Shown here: in pieces, positions 10,963 to 23,218 of the stretch
Position numbering within the stretch: position 1 is the stretch's first letter
Layout: every line of letters starts with the position of its first letter
From: Cochliopodium minus
Lineage: Eukaryota > Discosea > Himatismenida > Cochliopodiidae
Length of the DNA stretch: 64,000 nucleotides
Direction: 5' to 3'
Assembly: GCA_024220525.1 (NCBI GenBank)
Contig: JAMYWO010000135.1
Coordinates: forward strand, 26,526-90,525
Translations under genes and position numbers: made by a program
The notes under the pieces: generated by a model
The model's input: the letters and a program-made list of their open reading frames with translations, nothing else
The model's database searches: none
Told to the model about the DNA's origin: nothing

Positions 10963-11115
10963 CTCAGGATATTCTTCAGATTCAATCATGAATGGTCTAT
11001 ATTTCAATCTTGAACAAACGTCATTAGTTGTATTGCTGACAGATATTTCATATGTTACATTATTATATTCTAAGAGTAAAAAGAATGAAACAAAAAGAAT
11101 AATGAAAATAAGTAT
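10963..11115 (-). other. Orphan exon-like stretch with a membrane or signal segment
   Basis: Open from 11115 to a GTACAA donor at 10963: a hydrophobic run (ILIFIILFVSFFLLLEY) followed by a probably luminal part with an N-glycosylation sequon (SNTTNDVCSRLKY). No ATG is in frame and a stop lies just upstream, so its first exon is missing or it is a relic related to the neighbouring membrane gene. Confidence 0.35.
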
Positions 11116-11140
11116 ATTTTAATTAATTTGTTAAATCATT

Positions 11141-11844
11141 TCAATTATTGTCTTGGTTAGCATTTTTCTTGGTTGAGGTTCCAAACAAATCGATATCATC
11201 TTTCTTTCCAATTGCCTTATATGCACCCCATGCATATAGAGCAAATGCAGAAAGTCCAACAATTATAAAAGTAACACGTGACAATTTGTCAATAAGATTA
11301 TTATCCTTTTCTTTTTGGTTCAAGAGTGAATAATCTTGTACCAAAATTTGATATACCTTATCTGAAATTCTCTCGTTCAATTGTTGCTTCAGTCTAGTGA
11401 TTTCAAAGAACATTGAAAATTTTCCTCCTTTGATATCTTTGTTTGTGGCAATTAAGATAGGCTTGCTGTAGTATTGGATAAGAATATGCTGAAATTCCTT
11501 TGGATCTGGATTATCAAATGTAAAGAGCCTATTGAATAAATAGGTCAAAAATGATGTGGAATGATGTTTTTGGATTATATCTTTTTTCAAATATGGATAA
11601 ATTTCCTCAGGTGTAGTATTGATGTCATATTCAAATTTTATAGCATCTTCATCTTCTAAATCCTTTTTTAAGCTCTCAGTCCTTGGAAGGTGATCGAAGA
11701 GGATATAGCAGAATTATCAGTGGATTTTTGCAATTGATTCAGAATTTGTTGTTTATGTTGATTGATTTGCTTTGCAGCTTCATTATTATTCAATGAAACT
11801 TTCTCAAAAATAGATTCATAAAAAGAATTTATTTCTTTTATCAT
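11141..11844 (-). CDS. Tail-anchored membrane protein, one apparent frame break
   Basis: ATG at 11844 opens MIKEINSFYESIFEKVSL..., an amphipathic, Gln-rich helical region; near 11695 the frame shifts by one base, after which coding-like sequence (TESLKKDLEDEDAIKFEYD...) continues without a stop to 11141. A single hydrophobic helix lies close to the C-terminus (VTFIIVGLSAFALYAWGAY), followed by a short polar tail (KKDDIDLFGTSTKK), as in tail-anchored proteins of the ER, mitochondrial outer membrane or peroxisome. About 230 residues if read through. An unusual 125-base intron (donor GTTTCA) could also bypass the break, but it would remove good coding sequence. No family recognised. Confidence 0.5.
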
Positions 11845-11873
11845 GATTTTTGATTTTTTTTTTTATTTTTATT

Positions 11874-12895
11874 TTATATATAATAATATTCAGCCTTTTT
11901 CATGGTAATTTCTTGAAACTTATTTGTTAATTCAAGACCATCTTTTGCTTCCATGAATCTCCCTGTAATTAGAGCAAGATTTTGAGAGAACCTCCAGTGG
12001 ATCCAAAATTAATGAAGAAAGAGAGAAATCCTAACTTTAAAAACTTTTCTTTCATCTTTTTGAGTTCTAATTCCCCATTGCCTTCATTATCATCTCCATC
12101 GCTTAGAAATATTAGGACAGGTTTATACAACTCATTATCAGAACTTTCGAAGATTGTATTGCAATTATTGAGTGCTTTTTTAAAGTTAGTTAAACCACCC
12201 TTCCCAAAATGTAGCTTTTTCAAAATGTTATCTTTTTCAGAAATGTTTTGTCTCACAAGATCCATCTTGATTTCAGATTCATCGAAAGTTAATATCGTTA
12301 CTAGATTCTCTTTTGAGAACTGTTCAACTAGTTTGGATTGCTCTTGTTTTTTGAAATAGGTTTCTAACATCATTTGAGTTGAAAATAGAACATTTTTCCA
12401 TCTTTCACCTTTCATAGATCCTGAACTATCAAGACACAAGAGGAATTTAAATGGTTTTGGTTTTGTGATTAAAGTACTTCCATTTAACTGTGGTTGTTTT
12501 GTCGGATGTAAAGTGAAGAAGAAAGTTTGAAGGGGTTTTCAAATCATCATCTTTGGAAATATTTTCATCTCCTTCTATTTTTCCTTTTTTAGAGAAAAAG
12601 CATAAAATCCAGGGCTAAAAACATTTTTACAAATTGTTTTGCATGAAGGACATTCTTCTGTTAATTCTCCAACATGAAACTTTCCAAATCCATGATTGAT
12701 AAACACAGATTTATTGAAAGCTTTACAACTTTGATTTTTGCATTCTCCTTGTAAATTAAGACCAGGTTTTATTATTTCCTTAATCTCAATACCACGTGAA
12801 AAGTAGATTCCTTTTGGATGTTATAATCTCCAAGAGTTCTATTATCCTCCAATTGTTTTCCAGCAAAGATATTGGAAAAAAAATAAATAATCTTT
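11874..12895 (-). pseudogene. Ubiquitin-like / Cys-rich / von Willebrand A protein, frame broken
   Basis: Reading down the minus strand: a piece of ubiquitin ([20 protein letters not shown] ... HVVLRLR) without its N-terminal half; then a putative zinc-binding domain with two CxxxxC/CxxC pairs (GECKNQSCKAF and EECPSCKTICK); then a linker; then a vWA domain with the metal-binding DxSxS motif (CLDSSGSMKGERWKN, near 12440), a TNFKKAL and a FLSDGDDNEG strand, ending in ITGRFMEAKDG. Proteins joining ubiquitin-like, Cys-rich and vWA parts are known in protists. About four shifts of reading frame separate these parts and do not fall at splice sites, and the ubiquitin N-terminus is absent, so this copy looks decayed or badly sequenced. 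Confidence 0.6.
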
Positions 12896-13088
12896 TTATT
12901 GACCCACACTAACTTGATCTTTGACCTTGGAAATGCCCATCACAAATATTGCAAAAAACAAAAAAGAAATATCACAAAAATTCCTCCTATTTGTCTCCTT
13001 CATGGCATAAATTAATAGATTTTGTCATTGATAAATTTTAAAAATCTATGAGATTTTTGTCAATAAGATATCTAAAAGAATTAAAAAA
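12896..13088. promoter_or_regulatory. Upstream region of the DENN gene
   Basis: Short AT-rich spacer before the ATG at 13089. The decayed ubiquitin/vWA gene faces the other way. No motif recognised. Confidence 0.3.
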
Positions 13089-16000
13089 ATGAGCGAACAA
13101 ATTGATACCCAAATAATATCTACCAATTCACCCCAAGCACCACATAAGACTTTGAGTGAAGAAGAGAAGCCTACACTCAGTGGAAAATTGAGATATAAAC
13201 TGATTAATTATATTATTGTAGCAGAATTTGATATAGATACAGGAAGTGAAGTCAGAATACAATATCCAACTCCTCCAGTTGGTTATGAAGAGAGGTAATC
13301 CTTCAATTTTGTTTAATAATTTCATTATTTTTTAGTTTATTTGCAGAGATGATGTTGCCTGATGGAGTACATAAAAGAGAAGATGATTGGACCCTATTTT
13401 TCTTGAATAGAAAATCTGATCTAGAAGCTATCGTAAAAATATTCGAGACACATAAAATTATATGAAGGGATATTGAAATATATAATTCGTATTTTGATAA
13501 ATTATCAATTTAGACAAACTACAGAAGATAAATAATATATAATATGCAGATTATTTCTTCTTGATCATTTCATTTTATCCTATTAAATTAATCTCCTCTA
13601 TTTTAATCATCTAGTCGAAAAAGAAAGATGCACCACCCAAACCCAAGAAGAAAAAGAAACAAATCCAATCATTAAAAAAGGAGAAGATAGAGCCCATCAG
13701 TGCATATTTATTCAAATTTGAGCTCAATCAATCCTCAAATGAAGAAAAACCTAGTAAAAAAAAAAGATTAAATCTGTTTTTTTTTTTGCTTATAAATCAT
13801 TCAAAGGTGGCAAATGGGTACCTATTGACAATGGAAAATTATCTACGGTAAATATAGTGATAGAAGAGAAAAATTCGATTATATTGACTTGCTCTAGTGG
13901 AGATATCTCGAAAATGTAAAAATTATAACAAATAATAGCAATATCAAAAATGAATATAAATTATAATTTATATCAACCAAATTGATGTTATAAATTTATA
14001 TTTTTGATCCATTTAGTTCATCACACATTAACTTTGAGTATGCGCAAATTGAGCCCTTGTTTACCACCTTGATTGCAGAAGATGGCACTCCGTATGGCAT
14101 ACAGTCCATCAGCACCCTCGACGAAAACAAAATTTTGGCTCATCTCGCCTCTATCTGGCAAAAACGTAAATTTAATTTCGTTAAGATATAATAAATTAAA
14201 TTTAAATTTAATAATTTATTAAAACAATATATTTTATAAAATCTCGAAATTAAAAAAAAAAAACTTTTATTATAATAGATCTATCTAAACTGATTTAATT
14301 TCCTATTCATAAGTTTCTGATTATTTTTTTTTTTTCAATAATTTAGTTGAAGATGAACAAGAGGAAATATCGGACGTTTCTTCCAGTAAAAAAGAAAACA
14401 CAGAACAAAAAATCGAGAACATCGAAGACAGCATCGAGATCCCCAAAGACTACACCCTTTATGAGGAAAAAGATGAAAAACCTTTTTTTTATTGTTTGAA
14501 TCGTGTGCAGAACGTCAAAGACTCTACCGTGAGAAGAGGTGCTGTTGTCAAAGCGATGGCTTTTGTTTCCAGGTTTCAATTTATCCACGTTTTCAAGGTA
14601 TAACAAATTCACAATTTTTTGTGATTTATATTTTTATTTTTTTAAATTTTTATTTTTATTTATTAATTGGAAAATAAAAATATCTTCCAATTATCTTCGA
14701 AAAGATATTAGAAATTTTGTTAGTAAAATGATCGATCATTGGATCAATATTAATCAACATATGCAGATGATAATATGATTAATTTGGATCTCATTGATCA
14801 ATAAGAGTACCTTATGTTGTAATATAAAAATTGATCCAAATTAATATGGCACGGATTAAATTCTCACAAAAAAAATTTCAATTTCATGAAATAATTTTAT
14901 TCTTAAATAATTTTATTTTAATTTACAAAAATGCTTTTCTTTTTTATTTTGTTAATTTAAAATTTTTGTTTTTGATATTTTTCTGTATTCATTTTCTTTT
15001 TTTAAAACTTTTTTTAAGCCTGTTTTACTTTTGGCACTTGACGCGTACTATAAAAACCCATCAGAAGAAACTATCTCCTACCTGTACAACTGTCTCAACC
15101 ACCCTCAGTTCCTGGGAGAATACCCCTTACTCAATAACTTCCAAAAGTCCATCGAAAGAGCCTCTGGACAGAAAAACCAGGTCGGTGCTGCTGTCAAATA
15201 CCAAAAACACACCCTCAACATATCTTTGCCCACTTCTTCTTATAAAGACGAGGTTGCAGATGTAAAAATTCTTTCAAAAAATTTATTAGTTTATTTCATT
15301 CTCTTTATTTTTTTTCTTTTAATTGTCATTTGATATTTTTTTTTTTTTTAATTTTTACAATTTATTATTGAACATCATTCCAAATAATTTTTGTTTTAAA
15401 TTTTTTAAATATTTTTTATTGACTTTCTAAAAAAACTAATGTCTTTTGTATTTCTTAATAATCTCTTTTTTTTTTTTGAAATTTCTCAGTATTTATTTCT
15501 CATTTTTTAAAAAATTGATTAAAAATTATCTGTTTGATATTTTTTTTAAATCTCAATCAATTATTAATGTTATATAACAAAAGTACTCTGTTATTCCACT
15601 CATCGAAAAAATCGGCAAACAAATCATGGTCTTTTTCAATGCGATATTCTACCAGAAGAGAATTCTTTTTGTGGGAAAAGAATGTGCCACCAACGAAATC
15701 TGCGGTTTTGTGATGTCGGTTGTCTATCTCGTTTCTCCTCCCCTTTCTGACATCATTGAGAGAGTTTATCCATATACCAATTTGACGAATCTCGAGGTTT
15801 TAATTTAAAGAAGAAGAATAATTATTTTTATAAAAATTGCATATTTTTATTTTATTTTCATTTTTATTATTTATAAATTACATTATTTTTTTTATTATTA
15901 TTTTAATTATTTTTATTTATTTTTTATTTTTTATTTTTTATTTTATTAATTTTTGTTTTATATTAGTTTTTGTCCACTCCTGGATACATCGCAGGTGTTG

Positions 16001-17674
16001 CTAACCCTGTCTTCGAAGACAAGCCGATGTGGTGGGATATTCTCTACAACATAGAACTCAACGAATTCAAGTAAGTATAAGAATAATAATAATGATAAAA
16101 AAATGATAAATAAAATTAAAATTAAAATAAATTAATTTTATAATTAATTTTATAAATATTTTATAAATATTTTATAAATATTTTATAAATATTTAATCAA
16201 TAAAAATAAAAAGATTCAACGTTTCCTTTGAAACGGATGAGGCTTGGAAAGATGGTAAGAGAGAAAAGTTGGACGACATGATTTGGAAGAAGGTGGAGCA
16301 GGCCATGGTCACCAAAAATGAAAATCAAATTCGCCAAATTTTTCAAGTAAAAGAAAATATTAATAAAAAAAAAAAATATTTTTTTTTCTAATATTTAAAA
16401 ATTTTTTTCATTTATTTTTCAATTTTTTTATTTTTAATTTTTTTTGTCATTTTCAAAGACTTATGCACAAACTATTGCCAATATTGCTTTTGATGAAGAA
16501 ATTTTTCCTAATGAAGAAACCAAGAAACAACTCACTGAAGCAAACAAAAACAGGTTAAATATCACTTTTAATATAAGATAAAAAAATTAAATTATTTTTA
16601 TTTTTTATTATTTAATTTTTATTTTTCATTTCAAATTTTTTATTTGATTTATTTTTTATTTTTTTTTTTTAATTATTATTTTTTTTGGTACCTTGATTTT
16701 TTTATTTTTAAATGATTTATTTTTATTTATATTAAACTTTTTTTTTTTTTGTAATTTTTTTAAAGTTTTTTTTTTCATTTTAAATTAAAATTTTTATTTT
16801 TTAATTTCAGAATCGACCAGTGGAAGAAGACCTTGTCCTACCAACAACACATCCAAGACAAAGAAGAGTTTGAAAGAAACAGCTTCATAAAAGACCGCAG
16901 AGTTTCGCTCTTCGTGAAAAAGCTGTTCATCATCCAAAAGATGAACATCAGAGAGATCGCCATGATCTACCATGTGTTCGTCGAGAAGATTGTCAACGTC
17001 GATCAGCTTTCGGAGTTTTATGGTTACATTTCTGAGCAGGGTGGCCTCCCTTTGATCGCTCAGGGTTTGTTTAGTGCTAAGGATGCCGTCAAACGTTATA
17101 CTGTATCTTTCTTTTTTTTTTAAAAAATTTTTAATTTTTTATTTATATTTTTTTTTTGATTGCTATTTCATAATATTTAATTTATTTACTTTTTTTTTAT
17201 ATTCCGTAATTTTATTTAATTTCATTTTAAAGTTTGAAATATTTTTATTGGAAATTATCGAGCAAACCAAGCATTGAACCAATATAAAACTAATAATAAT
17301 CTTTTGAATTTAGATATTTTTATGTTTTTTAGTTTTTATTGTTTTTAAAAATAAGATTTCTTAAATTTCATTTTGATTTTTTTTTTTATTTTAAATAGGT
17401 AATTTTGTTGAAGAGAATCGAAGAGTTGATGCCAAACAACCCGCTACACGAACAACTCAACTCCTTCATCGTTTTGGCATACATGCGTCTTCTCAAGGAG
17501 TACGGAGACAAAATCCAAGTGGAAAAGATCGATGAAGAGGATTTCCAGAAGCACAACGACCAAAGTGAGTTTGGTGAAGGTGAGGAGTTGTCTTCCGAGG
17601 AGATTGAGACAGGTGCCGAGAATCCTTCCGATATTATTGAAAACACTGATATTGATGAAACAAATGAGAATTAA
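13089..17674 (+). CDS. DENN-domain protein of the Afi1/SPA type
   Basis: Thirteen exons with consistent phases: 13089-13294, 13336-13432, 13615-13753, 13807-13914, 14017-14165, 14347-14597, 15019-15261, 15584-15796, 15967-16070, 16214-16346, 16459-16553, 16811-17102, 17399-17674; about 767 residues. The N-terminus (AEFDIDTGSEVRIQYP ... MMLPDGVHKREDDWTLFFL) is the Afi1 docking/upstream-DENN domain, and VRRGAVVKAMAFVSRF ... FKPVLLLALDAYY then MSVVYLVSPPLSDIIERVYPY are the central DENN core. The C-terminus is acidic (EEDFQKHND ... DIDETNEN). In fungi Afi1 binds the Arf3/Arf6 GTPase and controls polarised trafficking; DENN proteins act on small GTPases at membranes. A Lys-rich stretch (exon 3) is a low-complexity insertion. 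Exon 1 starts MSEQIDTQIIS. Confidence 0.85.
14746..14812 (+). repeat. Dispersed inverted-repeat element, family 2, copy 3
   Basis: In intron 6 of the DENN gene. Shares GGATCAATATTAATCAACAT and GATGATAATATGATTA with the reverse of the 8516-8598 copy, and the tail TTTGGATCTCATTGATCAAT with the copy near 18950. Confidence 0.55.
16141..16196. repeat. Short tandem repeat in an intron
   Basis: About four units of TATAAATATTT in intron 9 of the DENN gene. Confidence 0.75.
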
Positions 17675-17930
17675 CCTTTTTTTTTTTCATGATGATTTTA
17701 AATAGAATGATTGAAATAAAGATTTATATTCAAAAATATATATGCTTCTATTGAAATCATCTAAACATATGTAGAAATAATTTTATTCAGCATGTAAATG
17801 CAAATAATTTCTTTAAAATCCCATTTCCAAATTAGTTCCTTGAAAAATTTTAATTGTGAAATTGGATTTAAGAGTCCTTTTTTTAAAAAAATTTTAAAAA
17901 AATAAAAAATTGATCCAAGCTTTTTTACAA
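17675..17930. other. Intergenic spacer DENN / LRR gene
   Basis: AT-rich, no coding-like frame; presumably DENN 3' UTR and the LRR promoter. Confidence 0.35.
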
Positions 17931-19845
17931 ATGGTTAAATTTTCTTTGCAAAAGGTTCCAAAATCATTTTAATTTTTTTATAAATTTATATCCTTCATTG
18001 AAATTTAACAATTGTTAAAAGAGTGAAGAAGATTATTCTAGTGAAGAAGCCAACAATGGAGATTCAAACGAATTATTTCAAGAAACTATAAAGAAGATAG
18101 AAAAAGGAGAATTAAAAAAGTTTTGGAAAAATGAATCTCATCTAATCAAAGGAAATGAAGAATTGTTTTTTGAGAAATTGAAAGAGACAGATAAATTGCA
18201 GGCATTGCATTTTGATTGGCTATCGGAAAAATATTTCAGCAATTGCTTGGATTATCTCAAGAATACGAACACCCTCAAATCTTTTTCGATAGTGGTTCTC
18301 GAGAGATACAAAAAGAAAGATTGGGGGAGATTCTGTGATACGATGAAATCGAATGTGTCGATAGAAAAATTGGAATTGATCTCTGATTATGGAGGAGAAA
18401 TGGGTGAAAATTCTAAAGATATGGCCATAAAACTATTTGGTGCAATACAAGACAACAAAAAGATAAGAAAATTGAAATTGACAGATTATAATCTTGATAA
18501 GAGATTCTCCACAGCCATTTCCAAGCTGCTTTCTTCAAATGCAAACATCACTTCATTCGCACACTTTCTCGAGACAGAAGAAGAAGTGATCGATACGTTT
18601 GTCTTTGGACCCATCTGCGAAGAATTCAAAAAAAGCAAAAGTTTGACATCTCTCTCTTTGAGTTCTTATTACATTGAAAAGTACATCAAAAAAGATTTTT
18701 TCTCGGACATTTTGAAATCCAACAAGAACATCAAGAAGCTCCATATTAACGTCAACCTTGATGAAAAGATAGTGATTTCTCTCATTAAGACTCTCGAGAA
18801 TTATGAAGGGATCACCTCTCTCGATCTCCCCACTCATGAATTTGAAAAAACCCATTTCAACAAATTCCTTTCTTCGACAAAGTCTCTTCAAAAACTGTAA
18901 ATTTTTTTTAAATTAACATAAATGAAAATTTGTAGTAAAATAATCGTTAATAGTATAGATATAATCAACATATACAAATGATTATATGATAATTTGGATC
19001 TCATTGATCAATAATATATTTATTTTATCTTATAATTTTTTCCTTGGTGAAGAATATATTATTTTTAAAAATAGAGATCATTGTTTTGGACATGTCTATT
19101 TTAAAAATAATTAATAAAAATAATTAATAAAAAATTAATAATTTTTTTTAAAAGAAAAATGAGTCATTATCCTCGTGACCCAAATTCTGACTTTTTAGCA
19201 AAAGGTCTTGAGAACAACGAATCCATTAAAACTTTACATTTGATGTGTGATAGCAACGAATTTGAAGATGAAGAAACAATCTCTCTCTTTTTCCCTAAGC
19301 TCTTGGCTCACAAAAAATGGGAGCATCTCGATTTGGGTGGAGATAATCTGTCACATGAAGAGTTAAAAACACTGTTTTTGTCTCTCGAAAAAAACAAATA
19401 CCTCAAGCACCTTTCTCTTGATCTCACTGTTGACGAAGAAAATTTAGAGGTCTTAAATTCATTAAAGTGTAACGCCATTCTTCAAAAACTCTACATTTCT
19501 GATATTTCCATTCCTTTATCAAAACTTTTTGGTATTTTTAGAGTAAATCATTCTCTCTTTGAGTTTGATTTCCATTCTCAAGGTAAAAATGATTTGGACT
19601 TTTTTTTGCGTATCAACAAAAGATTGTCTCAAAAACCTTGTTGGAGTGTTGAGAAACATTCTCTTTTTGAAGGAGAATTCAAGAAAAAGATCGAGTGCTT
19701 CCTTGTTTGTTGCAAAATTCTTTACAACCACAACAAACTCCTTCAAATCCCAAAACCATTGCTTCACAGAATATTTGATGAGTGTTCTGTCTTTTTCTTG
19801 ATTGAATTGAAGAGAGGGCACAGAGTTGGTGAAGAAAACATGTTG
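17931..19845 (+). CDS. Leucine-rich-repeat protein with shared C-terminal module (3' end at scaffold join)
   Basis: Exons 17931-17954 (eight codons, MVKFSLQK), 18022-18896 and 19164 onward; phases 0 and 2 agree. After an acidic start (SEEDYSSEEANNGDSNE) come irregular ribonuclease-inhibitor-like LRRs of about 28 residues, such as IKTLHLMCDSN, WEHLDLGGDNLS, YLKHLSLDL and LTSLSLSSYYI. From about 19634 the pattern changes to WSVEKHSLFEGEFKKKIE ... LLQIPKPLLHRIF, the C-terminal module also found in RCC1 and ankyrin genes here. The frame runs into the N at 19846 soon after, so only a few residues may be missing. Intron 2 carries a dispersed repeat. Likely a scaffold protein; partner unknown. Confidence 0.75.
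18945..19015 (+). repeat. Dispersed inverted-repeat element, family 2, copy 4
   Basis: Lies wholly in intron 2 of the LRR gene: TAATCAACATATACAAATGA then TTATATGATAATTTGGATCT and CATTGATCAATAA, matching copy 3. Confidence 0.55.
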
Positions 19846-19921
19846 GNTTTTATTTTTTATTTTTTATTTTTTATTTTTTATTTTTTATTTTTTATTTTTT
19901 ATTTTTTATTTTTTATTTTTT
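19846..19921. other. Single-N scaffold join and TTTTTTA microsatellite
   Basis: An N at 19846 is followed by about ten TTTTTTA units. Left of it is the end of a plus-strand LRR gene; right of it the inside of a minus-strand gene. The join is probably artificial or spans a collapsed repeat. Confidence 0.7.
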
Positions 19922-19953
19922 ATGAAAAAAAAGAATTTGTTAATTTCTTTTAC

Positions 19954-20929
19954 TTGTAAGGTGGCTTTATTTGCAACAAGAAATGAATCGTTTTCAGGCT
20001 TGATTTGAACGTCACAGATATTGGACCTAACAGAATTTGTGTTTCCTGATTGAACACCTTGTTTGATTTTAAACTCAACCGGTTTCTGTTTGAAAAAAAA
20101 AAAAAATTATTTAAAGTTGAACTAAATGAAACAAAAAATTAAAAAAAAATAAAAAAAAATTAAAAAAAAAAAAATAATTTTCATCTCACAAAAGTTTAAA
20201 AAATAAAAAAAATTTTAATGTAAAAATAAAATTAAAGAAATAAAGAAATAAAAAATAAAAAAATAAAAATAAATAAAAACAATTTTTTTTTGTTATTCAC
20301 CTTTATTTCATCAGAGTAAATATCAAAATCATAATACAAAATGGAGCCTCCGTCACACGCGAATATCATTTTGTCATCATGCCAAGAAGAGGAGTTGACC
20401 TTTTTCTTCAGCTGGAACTTCTTTACAACTGAGAAGTCTGTTGAGACATCATATATTTGGCACACGTCCCTCGTGTTGGTGGTGTTAGTAAACATCAAAT
20501 AATTTTTTGACTTTTTAAAATGAAAATTAATTTAATTAAAATCAAAATAAATATTAAATGATAAATTATTATAATTTTGAGTAGAATAAATCTCTTTGTT
20601 CAAATAATGATGATAAAAAATTGTTCAATATTTTCATTTTTTGTCAATCATATTAAGGTGTTATATACTATAACACATTATAATTAAATCATGAGCTTAA
20701 TTTTTTTTTATTCATGTTACATTATGGAATGCGGCACTTGAAATATTCTCAATCTTTTTATCTTTGATTTGGGAGATCTCTATCCCTTCTATCTTTTTCC
20801 TATATATGCAAAAATTGAGGTTAATTGAAACATTAAAATGATTTTTTTTTTTAACTTGCTTGATTGTAGAGATAAATCAGATCTCCAAGATGGAATTAAG
20901 GATTGTGTATCATTAGTCAATACCTTCAT
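19954..20929 (-). CDS. WD-repeat-like protein, N-terminal part
   Basis: Four exons with agreeing phases: 20929-20856, 20799-20721, 20510-20301 and 20085-19954, giving 165 residues before an intron that runs into the scaffold join. Start MKVLTNDTQSLIPSW; then blades resembling WD40 strands: ISSAAFHNSKNYLMFTN, VCQIYDVS, NSSSWHDDKMIFACDGGSI and CDVQIKPENDSFLVAN. The alternation of a hydrophobic strand, a turn and a W/Y-D end fits a seven-blade propeller. I cannot name the orthologue. It is not the missing end of eIF2A, since it begins with its own start. Confidence 0.55.
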
Positions 20930-20989
20930 TTTTTTTATATATTTTATCGATTTTTAATGTAAAAAAAATTTGATTAAACTTGATGTAAA

Positions 20990-23130
20990 TTAAAAATCTT
21001 TTTCAAAGTTTTTAAGAATCTCTGAGGAAATAAACTTCTGAATGATGATAAATATTAGGGGCTTCGGAAAGAGAAACTTGATTTTTTTGGAAAAGATCTT
21101 TATGAGCATGACAAAAGTGTAAATTTTGGTTTGGAAGCTTTGAGGGAAAAGGTGATTGCGTTCTCTTGACCAAAAATTTTCTTTGAAAAGACTTTCAAAG
21201 AGCAAACAACATTTATTTTCTTGATCGTGAGGACTATTCTCTGAAGAATCTTCATCTTGATGATTGGACAGGTTAAGAGCGTATTGATAGGGTGTTAGTT
21301 CCTGGAAAAAATAATTTCATTAAAACAAAATTTTAAATGAATAACATTTTTTTTTTGAAATACAAGATTGTGTGAGTGTGCACCATTGGCGAGCAAAAAA
21401 TAGAAAGTATCATCATTTACTTTGTTATCTGATTGGGAATAAATGGAGTAGTGAAGGGGAGAAAGATACATATCAGAATCATAGTACTTTTGGTTCAAAT
21501 CACAACCATGTTTGATCAATAACCGATAAAGTTGGATGTCGAAAGGTTTTTCGATGGCAGAGAAAATAGAAGGCCTTATCCTCTTTTCTTGAGTGGAGTT
21601 AGGACTAATCTTGTTGTTGATTAAAAGATCCATTAATGCAAGGCTCCCATTGTTATGAATGGCCAATCCAAGAAGATTATCGTACGATTCTATCTTACAA
21701 CCTTTAGAGAGCAAAAACTGAACGAACTCATAAGAAAATTTGGAATGAAAAATGCATCCTCTGAGAGGATTGTTATAGATGTTGTAAGAAGAGAAATCAG
21801 GAGATCTCTGGTAAATTTCTTCTAACATTTCGAGAGTAGAATTGTGATTATTCACTATGTTGTGTAAACTCCCACTTAATTCAGTGTTGTCATGCAAAAA
21901 ACGAATCAATTCGATGGTGATATGAGGATTACTGTAGAGTTTGTTAATTGGATTGGAATATTTACCAGAAGATTTGAATTGTGGAAATTTGTTGATTAAG
22001 TAGCTGAGCAACTCTATGGAAACCGAATTCGAGTTACAAGCAACACAAAAGCTGTTACTTCCGTTATATGATGTTAGTTCAACATCTGACTTTTTTTCTA
22101 TCAAATAATCTATGATTTCAAGTTTATTTCCAATATCTATTGCGTAGTGCAATGGAGTAAAACATCCGTCTCTGTTGTTTGATCTATCGTTTAGATCTAA
22201 GCCGTTTTCTATTAAAAGCTCAAGTACCTCTTTTGTAATATTTCTGTTCTTGCAGGCAACATGTAAAAAGTTTTTGTCGTTAACTTTTTCTTTGGACAAA
22301 TGCAACATTAGTTTTACTACAGGTGGCGAAGGGTTTTTGTTTTTGAGACAAAAATAAAGTGCATTCTTCCCAAAATTGACCCCATTTTTATTAACCAAAG
22401 AGGGATCTGCTTTGTTTTCCAAAAGAAACTCGCAGTATTGAAAAGAAAGTTGAGGATTTTTATTCTTTGATGCAACGATGATGAAGGTATCAGAATACTG
22501 GTTCCTTGAGTTGATGTCGATTTCAAAAGTTTTTATTATTTTCTCCAACAACATCTTGGGAATTTTTCTGTCCCTAAATGAGTACTCATTTCCAAAAATG
22601 TCGAATAGCTTTTCTTTCCAATCAAAGTAGATATTCTTACAAGTAACTGTCTCGTAAATGTAATGCAAGAACTCTTCATTCAAGTTTTTTCTTTTGAACA
22701 ATCTATCTAATTTAAACAATTTACCATTCTCCATCAAAATGAGAGATTTCATTATATTGATGCTCAAGATTTTGTTGTCCAAAAGAAGAGTATAGCCACT
22801 TTTCCCAAATTTATCTTTTATCTTCAAATCTGCTTTGTTTTCTATGCACAATGAGAGTATCTTTTCGTTCAAAAGAGTTGTGGCACAGAGATGATGGAAT
22901 GGAGTCTTCCCATTGAAATCTTGTTTATTCAAGTCTCCTCCATTTTCTAATATCAATTTTATAATTTCAAAATTTATCTTCCTTTCCAAACAGATTTTAT
23001 GGAATAAAGTTTTCTTGTTGATTGAATTAAATTTATTGATATCTCCTTTATTTTCAAAAAATTTTGAGAGAAATTCAACGTTCAAAAATTCTTTATCCAA
23101 TTTCCCATCCTTTTTATTTACTTTCATCAT
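20990..23130 (-). CDS. Ankyrin-repeat protein with shared C-terminal module (ANK1)
   Basis: Two exons, 23130-21364 and 21301-20990, donor CTT|GTATTT, acceptor TTCCAG, phase 0; 692 residues. About fourteen ankyrin repeats fill residues about 20-600, for example GKTPFHHLCATTLLNEKILS, FTPLHYAIDIGNKLEIIDYL and LSPLHYSIYSQSD. An acidic linker (SNHQDEDSSENSPHDQE) leads to the C-terminal module (RERNHLFPQSFQTKIYTF ... FPKPLIFIIIQKF). Ankyrin arrays bind partners; the end module may recruit a common factor (see findings). It lies 89 bases downstream of the myosin stop on the same strand. Confidence 0.85.
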
Positions 23131-23218
23131 TTTCAGAACAATTTTTTTTCATTTTAATTTTACATATAAAGATTAAAGTATTGAACAATTTTAATTTATA
23201 ATTTATGGTTTTTTTTTG

